Assembly: GCA_017860725.1 (NCBI GenBank)
Contig: JAGDMX010000211.1
Coordinates: 1-5,464 of the forward strand
Direction of reading: 5' to 3'
Length of the DNA: 5,464 nt
Source: Chloroflexota bacterium
GTDB lineage: Bacteria; Chloroflexota; Anaerolineae; Anaerolineales; UBA4823
A model generated the notes under the pieces. That model was not told the DNA's origin and ran no database searches. It was given only the letters and a program-made list of their open reading frames with translations. Within the stretch, counting starts at the first letter, position 1; each line of letters opens with the position of its first letter. Shown piece after piece: positions 1 through 5,464 of this stretch. The translations under genes and the position numbers were made by a program.

Positions 1-396
1 TTGGACGAAGCTGCCGCCTTGCGAGCGTTGGATGTTGTCAGGCTGCTGACCGAAAATACCCTGTGGTACCAAGCCGATTCCGAAGAAAAACTCACCGCTT
101 CTGCAGTATTGCAAACCCTGCTCAAAGACAGCCAGGTACAGAGCTTCATTAAGGTTAACCGTTATCAGGGTACTCTGTGGTACAACCAGGAGTCTTTCGA
201 TGAAATGTTGTGGTGGCTGTTTGCAGCTTGTGTCGTACAGATCGGCTCATCCGTACCAGAGCAGGCTGATACGGATACTATCGAGATCGCCGTGGCAGAG
301 CTGGCTGCGGCTTACCACCTTATTCAAAAGCTGGCATCTGCTCAAGAAAAATCAGAGTATAAAGTAGAGAAGCTGGTAGAAGCAGCCAAAAACTGA
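1..396 (+). CDS. C-terminal part of an unassigned helical protein (5' end outside window)
   Basis: The reading frame is open from the first base and ends at TGA 394-396. The first codon is TTG, but nothing upstream is visible, so I treat this as the last 131 codons of a longer gene, not a complete one. The fragment looks wholly alpha-helical and soluble. It has a Trp/Tyr-rich middle (LWY at about residues 21-23, GTLWYNQ at 57-63, EMLWWLF at 68-74) followed by a hydrophobic helix, then a charged Lys/Glu tail. No catalytic motif, signal peptide or clear membrane span is visible. The arrangement faintly recalls helical C-terminal extensions on large alpha-amylase-type proteins of Chloroflexota, and the glycogen genes nearby would suit that, but this is a weak memory-based guess. 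The gene is closed by a strong terminator 14 bases downstream and is convergent with the GH57-like gene. Confidence 0.7.
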   Translation: MDEAAALRALDVVRLLTENTLWYQADSEEKLTASAVLQTLLKDSQVQSFIKVNRYQGTLWYNQESFDEMLWWLFAACVVQIGSSVPEQADTDTIEIAVAELAAAYHLIQKLASAQEKSEYKVEKLVEAAKN

Positions 397-409
397 ACGT
401 GCCTTTTAT

Positions 410-453
410 AGCAAATCGATGCGGTTACTTGCAGCCGCATCGATTTGCTTTTT
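410..453 (+). terminator. Rho-independent terminator of the left-hand gene
   Basis: A perfect 15-bp stem (AGCAAATCGATGCGG at 410-424 pairing with 435-449) encloses a 10-base loop and runs directly into a T-tract at 449-453. It lies 14 bases past the TGA of the upstream + strand gene, so it is a textbook intrinsic terminator for that gene. On the - strand the hairpin is followed by ATAAAAGG, not by T residues, so it should work poorly as an intrinsic terminator for the convergent GH57-like gene, although the stem would still protect that mRNA's 3' end. The T-tract overlaps the stop codon of the convergent gene (452-454). Confidence 0.9.
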
Positions 454-1888
454 AATCCGCATAACCGATGCGGACGCTGTTGACTCCTTCGGCACGTCGC
501 AAGTGCCGTTGAAAGACGCGGTCGGCACGCACACCACTATATTGACCGACAACATTTTGCAGGTCTGCTGTAACTTCCGGCTCCAGGTCTACACCGGTTG
601 CCAGCCGCACCAGCCTAACTGCCTGGGCAGCGTAGGCTACGTTATTCTTCGGCTCAATGCGGTCAAAATCTTCGAAGTAGAACCCGCACGAGGTGAAAAA
701 TCGCTGGCGCTCGCGTTGCGCTTCCAACATCAAGTGCAGGCGGCGTACCTGTTGGCTAGTTAGAGTCCGGCCAGCCATTTCATTAATAAGATCCTCAGCG
801 CAGCAGTCTTGCAGAATAACGTGGATATAGCGGTTGTTAAGCTCCCAGGGGTCCTCAACCAGCGAGCGGCACACCTCGAGATACAAGCGATCAATCTCTA
901 TGGCAAGCTGCTCGAAAGTGTAGCGCAGGCGAGTTTTCCAGCGGCCATCATTGGGTGTGCACGCGCAGTCCCCCACCCAGCGCCGCACGCCATGATGGCA
1001 GCTCCAGGAGGTTGGCTCGCGAATTTCCATGGTTTGCCGCGGCGGGTGGCTCTGCAGCCATAAGGCTGGAAATGTCGTTTGCATGCCCGCCAGAAAACCG
1101 CCTCCATCCACCAGGCGCGCCAGGAAGCGGTCGCGCATATACTGGTGGTGTCCATATAGCTCACCATCCGAAGCGATGATCATCATCTGCGGCTCGTTGC
1201 GTCGCAGCTTTTCCTTTTGGAAGCCGGAAAGGATATTATATTGCGCAAAGGAATCAGCGTTGGTCGTCGCCCCGGGGTCAAAGCTAATTCGGGCGCTTAG
1301 CTCACGCTGGTAGAAAAAAACCGTGATTGATCGGCCGCCCGGCAGATTTACCCGGTAAGGCTCGGTTGGGTCGATCTGATCCGCTCGGGCAGACCAGGGA
1401 GCGAGGATAGTGAATTCAATGCCGTGACGTGCCAGGACTTCCAGGGTTTCCATATCCACGGCTGCTTCCGGCAGCCACATTCCCTGCGGGCGCCGCTTAA
1501 AGCGATATTCAAAATCCGCTATTCCCCAGGCAACCTGAGTGACTTTATCGCGATAAGAGGCCAATGGCAAGATTGTGTGGTTATAGGCTTGAGCTATGGC
1601 GTTGCCAATTCCATGGCGGTGTACGTTTGCCTGATCCTGCTCATAAATCTTTCGACAGGTATCCGGGTCATGGTTTTCCATCCATGAAAGCAAAGTTGGC
1701 CCAAAATTGAAGCTGATCTGCTCAAAGTTACGCAACTCGGCGTTCGGCCGGTAACATTCGGCATGAATGCGTTCATTCCAATTGGAGAATGGAGCAGAAC
1801 CGATTTCGTGGGGGATAACGCCAGTAAGAGGATCTTCGCGAGGAGGTTGATAGAAGTGAGCGTGAATACAGTAAGATAAGGAAGACAT
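452..1888 (-). CDS. GH57-type glycoside hydrolase, DUF3536-like, apparently short
   Basis: This 478-residue cytoplasmic protein (no signal peptide) belongs to the GH57 alpha-amylase/alpha-mannosidase-like superfamily. Visible family motifs are HAHFYQP at residues 9-15 (motif I, usually HxHQP), WLPE at 138-141 with Glu141 in the place of the GH57 nucleophile, and ASDGELYG at 239-246 with Asp241 in the place of the acid/base. From about residue 290 (TSWSCHHGVRRW, then a CAC pair at 308-310) it resembles the start of the DUF3536 region. As I remember them, full DUF3536 proteins are near 800 residues, so about 300 C-terminal residues look absent. The ATG at 1888 has GGGAG about 9 bases upstream and immediately precedes the conserved HxHFYQPP start of the family, which supports this start. 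The substrate is unknown; divergent placement beside glgC-malQ suggests an alpha-glucan. The family call is firm, the reaction is not. Confidence 0.9.
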   Translation of the reverse strand: MSSLSYCIHAHFYQPPREDPLTGVIPHEIGSAPFSNWNERIHAECYRPNAELRNFEQISFNFGPTLLSWMENHDPDTCRKIYEQDQANVHRHGIGNAIAQAYNHTILPLASYRDKVTQVAWGIADFEYRFKRRPQGMWLPEAAVDMETLEVLARHGIEFTILAPWSARADQIDPTEPYRVNLPGGRSITVFFYQRELSARISFDPGATTNADSFAQYNILSGFQKEKLRRNEPQMMIIASDGELYGHHQYMRDRFLARLVDGGGFLAGMQTTFPALWLQSHPPRQTMEIREPTSWSCHHGVRRWVGDCACTPNDGRWKTRLRYTFEQLAIEIDRLYLEVCRSLVEDPWELNNRYIHVILQDCCAEDLINEMAGRTLTSQQVRRLHLMLEAQRERQRFFTSCGFYFEDFDRIEPKNNVAYAAQAVRLVRLATGVDLEPEVTADLQNVVGQYSGVRADRVFQRHLRRAEGVNSVRIGYAD

Positions 1889-1971
1889 GCCTGGCTCCCG
1901 GAGCTAGAAGTTATCCATGACGCAGTCGAGGTGGGTAGAAATTTCTCCTGGCTCTGGGGGTAAGGCCTGGA

Positions 1972-1997
1972 TTTATATATAGTTCAAACAAGTTCAA
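1972..1997 (-). promoter_or_regulatory. Possible promoter of the GH57-like gene
   Basis: On the - strand an AT-rich TATATATAAAT stretch (complement of 1971-1980) lies about 85 bases upstream of the GH57-like ATG and could hold the -10 box. TTGAAC (complement of 1992-1997) is the best -35 candidate. Spacing is imperfect: 14 bases if the -10 is TATAAA, 16 if it is TAAATC. The assignment rests on position and composition and is weak. Confidence 0.3.
1981..1997. repeat. Tandem 7-bp direct repeat AGTTCAA, 10-bp period
   Basis: AGTTCAA occurs at 1981-1987 and again at 1991-1997, exactly one helical turn apart (AGTTCAAACAAGTTCAA). It sits at the possible -35 region of the GH57-like gene and overlaps the last codons of the candidate small frame. 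Half-sites on the same DNA face, one turn apart, suit cooperative binding by a regulator, but two 7-mers in AT-rich DNA can also be chance. Confidence 0.4.
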
Positions 1998-2136
1998 CCC
2001 CCTTGTGAAAAAAATTTGAAAGCCCGCCGATAAACTTCTTCAGACGGAGATCATCCACGAAGAACTGCTTTGGTGCACACAAACCCTGGTCAATAGCTGG
2101 AAGCATCTGATAGATTTGGTATCCAAAGAAAGTCAT
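1984..2136 (-). CDS. Candidate 50-residue small protein (uncertain)
   Basis: An ATG frame on the - strand encodes 50 residues beginning MTFFGYQIYQMLPAI and ending FFHKGVELV before TGA at 1984-1986. It has mixed, protein-like composition, Phe-rich with a basic LRLKKF segment at residues 30-35, and no Cys/His metal motif, signal peptide or clear membrane helix. It reads in the same direction as the GH57-like gene and ends 95 bases upstream of it, so it could be a leader or partner gene. A possible promoter lies just upstream, but no Shine-Dalgarno sequence precedes the ATG; TTG at 2148 is an alternative in-frame start. I recognise no family. It may be a real small gene, a relic, or a chance frame. 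Confidence 0.25.
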   Translation of the reverse strand: MTFFGYQIYQMLPAIDQGLCAPKQFFVDDLRLKKFIGGLSNFFHKGVELV

Positions 2137-2155
2137 ATTGTCTAACAACCGTCAC

Positions 2156-2184
2156 ATTTTAACTGATCTTCCACAACTTGGGAA
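2156..2184 (-). promoter_or_regulatory. Possible promoter upstream of the small frame
   Basis: On the - strand TTCCCA (complement of 2179-2184, four of six matches to TTGACA) is followed after exactly 17 bases by TAAAAT (complement of 2156-2161, five of six matches to TATAAT). Transcription would begin near 2149, only about 13 bases before the ATG of the candidate small frame, giving a nearly leaderless mRNA. It could also drive the GH57-like gene with a longer leader. Confidence 0.3.
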
Positions 2185-2212
2185 GGTGAATATTAATAGA
2201 TTAATCACGAGA

Positions 2213-2244
2213 ATTGTCTCTGCCACCAGACAATCGGTTAGAAT
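2213..2244 (+). promoter_or_regulatory. 22-bp dyad inside a possible 19-bp-spaced promoter
   Basis: ATTGTCT (2213-2219) and its exact inverse AGACAAT (2228-2234) flank 8 bases, a typical operator geometry for a dimeric repressor or activator. On the + strand TTGTCT (2214-2219) can serve as -35 and TAGAAT (2239-2244) as -10, with a 19-base spacer that the dyad mostly fills. Overlong spacers occupied by a dyad are characteristic of MerR-family promoters, though a simple repressor site is equally possible. A third single copy of ATTGTCT lies at 2137-2143, beside the start of the candidate small frame. Transcription from here would reach glgC with a leader near 190 bases. Confidence 0.35.
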
Positions 2245-2376
2245 ATATGCAGATCCCGTTACAGCCAATTAGACACCACCATGCCCACGCGCTTGAATGA
2301 ACTCTTCCTGGAAAACATCGACCTGTGGTTGCGAGAAATTTCCATCAGCGCGTGTGGGTGATTGAGTAAAAATTGA

Positions 2377-2410
2377 TGACGTCAGTACCTGTACGTAGCC
2401 AATCTATAAT
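2377..2410 (+). promoter_or_regulatory. Proximal glgC promoter with perfect -10 and palindromic upstream sites
   Basis: A perfect TATAAT (2405-2410) lies 32 bases before the glgC ATG, giving a leader near 25 bases. No good -35 is found at 16-18 bases spacing (2382-2387 reads TCAGTA). That position is instead occupied by clustered palindromes: TGACGTCA (2377-2384), GTACCTGTAC (2385-2394) and TACGTA (2392-2397). A strong -10 with no -35 and symmetric sites in its place fits an activator-dependent or repressed promoter; the regulator is unknown. Confidence 0.55.
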
Positions 2411-2427
2411 GCGCATACCAGACGTAG

Positions 2428-2437
2428 AAAGGTGAGG
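2428..2437 (+). promoter_or_regulatory. Ribosome binding site of glgC
   Basis: AAAGGTGAGG ends 5 bases before the ATG at 2443 and matches the anti-Shine-Dalgarno sequence well. It fixes the glgC start, since the next in-frame ATG (2479) falls inside the nucleotide-binding AGGEGSR motif region. Confidence 0.8.
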
Positions 2438-2442
2438 ATCCC

Positions 2443-3717
2443 ATGGAAACACGACTCGTAAAAACTCGGGCGATCATCATGGCAGGCGGCGAGGGCTCAC
2501 GGCTGGGCATTTTAACTGCCAAACGCACGAAACCCGCCGTGCCTTTTGCCGGCAAATACCGGATCATCGATTTTACGCTCTCTAATTGTGTTAATTCCGG
2601 CATCTTCGATGTGATGATCCTGGCCCAATACCGCCCACATTCGCTCATCGAGCACATTGGTGCTGGCGGCCCCTGGGATCTGAACCGTGACTTCACCGGC
2701 GGAGCGCGAATATTAACCCCTTACAAAGCACGCGGCTCGTCCGACTGGTATTTGGGGACAGCCGATGCGGTACAACAAAATTTCCTTTTCATTAAACAAA
2801 ACTATCCCGACCTAGTACTCATCCTTTCCGGCGATCATATCTATAACATGAATTATGCCGAGATGGTCGCATTTCATCGCCTGCATGAAGCCGATGTGAC
2901 GATCGCCTCGATTCGGGTGCCCCTGGCCGAAGCTTCGCGCTTCGGTATCCTGGGAGTAGACGCGGAACTGCGGGTTAACTCTTTTGTCGAGAAGCCAACC
3001 CAACCGCCATCCGACCTGGCGAATATGGGCGTCTATTTATTCAACTTGCATGTGCTGGATAAGATGTTGTGGGAAGATCACCTAGATAGCAGTTCTTCCC
3101 ATGATTTCGGAAAAGACATCCTGCCACGCATGGTGCAAGGGGGGCGGCGAATCTTTGCTTTTCCATTCAGCGGTTATTGGGTAGATGTGGGCACCATTCC
3201 TTCCTATTGGCAGGCGCACATGGACCTTCTAACGGATCCTCCGCCGATCGACCTGAATAACCGGCGTTGGATCATCCACACCCGCACGGAAGAACGACCT
3301 CCGGTTCGGATCGCCCGCACAGCCAGCATTGTCGACTGCATGGTTGCTGATGGCTGTGTGATCTCTGCCGGTGCCCATATTGAACGCAGTGTGCTCTCAC
3401 CGGGTGTAAGTGTCCTACCTGGGGCGATCATTCGTGAGTCAGTTATCCTGACTGATTCGATCATTGGCCCTGGTGCAATCGTCGAGCACAGTATCCTGGA
3501 CAAGAAAGTAAAGATTGGAGAGCAGGCACATATCGGAGGCATTATCCCTGCTCAGCCGGCCATTACGACCATTGGGAAACACGCCGAAATCCCTGCCGGC
3601 ATGACCATCGAACCCGGTGCAATCATCGGACCAGACGTCTATCCTGACGATTTCTCCACCAACCTGGTGCGAGGAGACGATTATATCCAAACCAAGAGGC
3701 TACCCTATGAATTATGA
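2443..3717 (+). CDS. glgC: Glucose-1-phosphate adenylyltransferase (ADP-glucose pyrophosphorylase)
   Basis: GlgC makes ADP-glucose and pyrophosphate from ATP and glucose-1-phosphate in the cytoplasm, the committed step of bacterial glycogen synthesis. The 424 residues match the usual length. The N-terminal nucleotidyltransferase domain (about 1-265) shows AGGEGSRL (14-21), KRTKPAVPFAGKYRIIDF (27-44), GTADAV (105-110), GDHIY (130-134; Asp131 is the expected catalytic metal-binding residue) and FVEKP (181-185; Lys184 is the expected glucose-1-phosphate contact). WVDVGTIPSYWQAH (246-259) is also typical. The C-terminal part (about 290-400) carries hexapeptide repeats rich in Ile/Val/Gly, a left-handed beta-helix used for oligomerisation and allosteric control. 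Lys38, in the AGKYR stretch, lies where the fructose-1,6-bisphosphate-binding Lys39 of E. coli falls, so allosteric activation is plausible but not shown. The gene overlaps malQ by 11 bases. Confidence 0.97.
   Translation: METRLVKTRAIIMAGGEGSRLGILTAKRTKPAVPFAGKYRIIDFTLSNCVNSGIFDVMILAQYRPHSLIEHIGAGGPWDLNRDFTGGARILTPYKARGSSDWYLGTADAVQQNFLFIKQNYPDLVLILSGDHIYNMNYAEMVAFHRLHEADVTIASIRVPLAEASRFGILGVDAELRVNSFVEKPTQPPSDLANMGVYLFNLHVLDKMLWEDHLDSSSSHDFGKDILPRMVQGGRRIFAFPFSGYWVDVGTIPSYWQAHMDLLTDPPPIDLNNRRWIIHTRTEERPPVRIARTASIVDCMVADGCVISAGAHIERSVLSPGVSVLPGAIIRESVILTDSIIGPGAIVEHSILDKKVKIGEQAHIGGIIPAQPAITTIGKHAEIPAGMTIEPGAIIGPDVYPDDFSTNLVRGDDYIQTKRLPYEL
3694..3699 (+). promoter_or_regulatory. malQ ribosome binding site inside glgC
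   Basis: AAGAGG lies 7 bases before the ATG at 3707, within the last codons of glgC. It supports ATG 3707 as the malQ start over the in-frame GTG at 3617, which would add 30 residues with no family counterpart and overlap glgC by 101 bases. The overlap (3707-3717) suggests translational coupling of the two proteins. Confidence 0.75.
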
Positions 3718-5242
3718 TCGAGGATCTGGAATTATATTGCACCCCACCAGCTTGCCAGGCCTATACGGGATTGGTGACATCGGGCCGCAAGCTCATCAGT
3801 GGGTAAATTTCCTGGCTCAGTCAGGGTGTACACTCTGGCAAGTGCTACCCTTGGGACCAACCGGCTATGGCGATTCGCCCTACCAGTGCTTCTCCGCCTT
3901 TGCCGGTAACCCTTACCTGGTCAGCCCAGAGGCATTGTTAGAGGATGACCTGCTACAAGCCGACGATCTGGGCGATATGCCCGAATTCCCTGAAGATCAG
4001 GTAGATTTTGGTGCCGTTATTCCCTGGAAATTGGGGTTGCTCGATCGGGCATATACCCGTTTTCAGCAATCTGCTGATCAGGAATTGCACCAAGAATTTG
4101 ATGCTTTCCAATCTGCCCAGGCAGACTGGTTGGATGACTTTGCCATTTTCATGGCGCTAAAGGAAGCACATGGCGGAGGCTCCTGGGTTAATTGGAGTCC
4201 TACGCTGCGTAAGCGTAATCCGCAGGCTTTAGAGAAAGCCCGCCGCCAGTATGCCGAAGCCATCCGGCGCCAAAAATTCCGCCAGTTCCTGTTCTTCCGC
4301 CAATGGAACAGCTTGCGCCGCCATGCCAATGAGCTCGGCGTCCGGATCATAGGCGACATCCCCATCTTCGTTGCTCATGACAGCGCCGATGTGTGGGCAC
4401 ACCCAGAGCTATTTTACCTGTTCGATAACGGCAATCCAATGCTCGTAGCCGGAGTGCCACCAGATTACTATTCGGAGACCGGCCAGTTGTGGGGCAATCC
4501 ACTGTATCGGTGGGATGTCCATACTGCCAGCGGATATGCCTGGTGGCTGGATCGCATCCGGGGCGTCCTCTCGCAAGTTGACATCGTACGCATCGATCAT
4601 TTTCGCGGATTTGCAGGCTATTGGGAGGTGAAAGGACGGGCTAAGACTGCGAAAAATGGACACTGGGTCCCGGCACCGGGCATGGATTTATTTAATACCA
4701 TCCAATCTACTCTGGGTGAGCTTCCCATTATTGCAGAAGATCTTGGCGTGATTACCCCCGATGTTGTCGAATTGCGCGATCACTTCGGCTTGCCTGGCAT
4801 GAAAGTCATTCAGTTCGGTTTCACTTTCGGTCCCCTGGATCCCTTCCTGCCACACAATCATGTCAAAAACTGCGTGGCGTATACCGGGACGCATGATAGT
4901 GACACGGCACGCGGCTGGTACGATCGTGTTTCGGAGCAAGAAAAAGATTTCTTCAGGCGCTACCTGGCCCGGGATGGTCATGACGCTGCCTGGGATATGA
5001 TCCGCGCGGTCTGGATGTCCGTGGCTGATATTGCGATTGCACCGATGCAGGATTTTCTTGGGCTGGGCAACGAAGCGCGCATGAACTACCCCGGCAACCC
5101 AAGTGGGAACTGGAACTGGCGCATGCCGGCGATGGCACTCAACACCACCCTGCTAAACCGGCTGAAAGAAATCAACTACCTGTATGCCCGAATGCGATTG
5201 GAGCCACCAAAATACATGCCTGGTTCTGGCACTATAGCATAG
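3707..5242 (+). CDS. malQ: 4-alpha-glucanotransferase (amylomaltase, GH77)
   Basis: MalQ moves alpha-1,4-glucan segments between maltodextrins, releasing glucose and making longer chains, in the cytoplasm. With the ATG at 3707 it has 511 residues, the normal bacterial size, and starts with the family opening RGSGIILHPTSLPGLYGIGD. GH77 motifs appear in order: GYGDSPYQCFSAFAGNP (53-69), GDIPIFVAHDSADVW (216-230), PPDYYSETGQLWGNPLY (251-267, the active-site loop), VRIDHFRGF (294-302; Asp297 nucleophile), IIAEDLG (341-347; Glu344 acid/base), GLPGMKVIQFGF (361-372), YTGTHDSDT (392-400; Asp397 transition-state stabiliser) and LGLGNEARMNYPG (451-463). All three carboxylates are present, so it should be active. 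Its position directly after glgC suggests that it recycles short chains for glycogen turnover. The last 12 or so residues are probably an unstructured tail. Confidence 0.97.
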   Translation: MNYDRGSGIILHPTSLPGLYGIGDIGPQAHQWVNFLAQSGCTLWQVLPLGPTGYGDSPYQCFSAFAGNPYLVSPEALLEDDLLQADDLGDMPEFPEDQVDFGAVIPWKLGLLDRAYTRFQQSADQELHQEFDAFQSAQADWLDDFAIFMALKEAHGGGSWVNWSPTLRKRNPQALEKARRQYAEAIRRQKFRQFLFFRQWNSLRRHANELGVRIIGDIPIFVAHDSADVWAHPELFYLFDNGNPMLVAGVPPDYYSETGQLWGNPLYRWDVHTASGYAWWLDRIRGVLSQVDIVRIDHFRGFAGYWEVKGRAKTAKNGHWVPAPGMDLFNTIQSTLGELPIIAEDLGVITPDVVELRDHFGLPGMKVIQFGFTFGPLDPFLPHNHVKNCVAYTGTHDSDTARGWYDRVSEQEKDFFRRYLARDGHDAAWDMIRAVWMSVADIAIAPMQDFLGLGNEARMNYPGNPSGNWNWRMPAMALNTTLLNRLKEINYLYARMRLEPPKYMPGSGTIA

Positions 5243-5322
5243 TCCCGAGACCATTTCCCAGCGTGGAAAGTAGAATCCCTTCTGCCAATAAATAAGACAG
5301 GGGGGATTAATTTATTCAAAGG

Positions 5323-5464
5323 TCAATGTGTGGCGCAGGCAATGCAGGGATCGAAAGCTCGCACCACGCGGCCGACCGCCCGCTCCAGCTCCAGGTTGAT
5401 GCGGTCCGTGTTAATATAACGATTGGCGGCCACGTTGAGCGCCCTTTCGATTGCCAGCATATTA
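5323..5464 (-). CDS. NiFe hydrogenase large subunit, C-terminal end (gene runs out of window)
   Basis: The - strand encodes the last 46 residues of a NiFe hydrogenase catalytic subunit. It ends in AFDPCIACATH followed at once by TGA (5323-5325). DPCxxCxxH is the C-terminal motif whose two Cys bind the NiFe(CN)2CO centre. The preceding NMLAIERALNVAANRYI segment and the spacing of about 37 residues to DPC resemble group 3 cytoplasmic enzymes (HoxH/MvhA type) more than group 1, but the fragment is too short for firm grouping. Most large subunits carry a further peptide after this His, removed by a maturation protease; none is encoded here. It converges on malQ with 80 bases between stop codons and is presumably the last gene of an operon to the right. 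Confidence 0.85.
   Translation of the reverse strand, partial: NMLAIERALNVAANRYINTDRINLELERAVGRVVRAFDPCIACATH

Larger units (their letters stand above)
1889..2442. other. Divergent intergenic control region between the GH57-like gene and glgC
   Basis: This 554-base stretch separates two divergent genes and is more AT-rich and less codon-like than its flanks. It contains a possible promoter and direct repeat for the GH57-like gene (1972-1997), a candidate 50-codon - strand frame (1984-2136) with its own possible promoter, an ATTGTCT dyad (2213-2234) in a possible + strand promoter, and a perfect TATAAT box just upstream of glgC. Two very short + strand frames, MQIPLQ... (2247-2300) and MPTRLNELF... 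(2281-2361), are present but lack ribosome binding sites, so I do not call them genes. I see no tRNA or recognisable riboswitch. Confidence 0.75.

Noticed and set aside
419..763. 114-codon + strand reading frame
   Set aside because: It is antisense to the GH57-like coding region, begins inside the terminator hairpin, and has no ribosome binding site.
2247..2300. 17-codon + strand frame MQIPLQPIRHHHAHALE
   Set aside because: It is too short, lacks a ribosome binding site, and overlaps another short frame; the His run is probably chance.
2281..2361. 26-codon + strand frame MPTRLNELFLENIDLWLREI...
   Set aside because: It has protein-like helical character, but there is no Shine-Dalgarno sequence, it is very short and I recognise no family. 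It could be a leader peptide or relic, which I cannot support.
2436..2446. GGATCC and CCATGG (BamHI and NcoI sites) overlapping at the glgC start, suggesting a cloning junction
   Set aside because: The surrounding leader, ribosome binding site and gene read as natural sequence and there is no vector sequence; two short palindromes can arise by chance.
3617..3706. In-frame GTG start adding 30 residues to MalQ
   Set aside because: The extension has no family counterpart and lies fully within glgC; ATG 3707 has a well-placed AAGAGG and gives the standard MalQ N-terminus.
5254..5269. TTTCC-N6-GGAAA hairpin after malQ as a terminator
   Set aside because: The stem is only 5 bp and no T-tract follows, so it is not a convincing intrinsic terminator.
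5287..5316. AATAAAT...ATTTATT inverted repeat between malQ and the hydrogenase gene as a bidirectional terminator
   Set aside because: A 7-bp all-AT stem with a 16-base loop would be unstable, and no T-run follows on either strand.

Overview
The window looks like bacterial chromosome centred on storage-glucan (glycogen / alpha-glucan) metabolism. Base composition is moderate and the genes are tightly packed. The style of GlgC and MalQ, a GH57/DUF3536-type protein and a neighbouring soluble NiFe hydrogenase would fit an anaerobic Chloroflexota lineage such as Anaerolineae. That placement is inference from gene content and remembered protein style; there is no rRNA or other marker here.

Layout. 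(1) 1-396, + strand: the 3' end of a gene entering from the left, an all-helical Trp-rich C-terminus that I cannot assign, closed by a strong Rho-independent terminator (410-453). (2) 452-1888, - strand: a GH57-like glycoside hydrolase related to the DUF3536 group. It is convergent with gene 1 and its stop codon lies inside the terminator T-tract. It seems to lack the C-terminal half I expect for that family. (3) 1889-2442: a 554-base divergent region without a large gene. It holds putative promoters for both flanking genes, a candidate 50-codon reading frame on the - strand, a direct repeat, and a 22-bp dyad placed between possible -35 and -10 boxes. (4) 2443-3717 and 3707-5242, + strand: glgC (ADP-glucose pyrophosphorylase) and malQ (4-alpha-glucanotransferase). 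They overlap by 11 bases and form an apparent two-gene operon. (5) 5323-5464, - strand: the last 46 codons of a NiFe hydrogenase large subunit, convergent with malQ. It ends exactly at the His of the DPCxxCxxH motif.

How the genes work together: GlgC makes ADP-glucose, the glucosyl donor for glycogen synthase, which is not in this window. MalQ rearranges linear maltodextrins by disproportionation, so the pair covers donor supply and oligosaccharide recycling. The GH57-like protein, transcribed divergently from the same control region, probably acts on an alpha-glucan as well, but its reaction is unknown. The hydrogenase belongs to a separate unit running in from the right.

I found no tRNA, rRNA, CRISPR array, insertion sequence or phage gene. 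I do not see a convincing new multi-gene system. The observations most worth checking are the hydrogenase without a C-terminal maturation peptide, the shortened GH57/DUF3536 protein ending in a terminator, and the dyad and small reading frame in the divergent control region.
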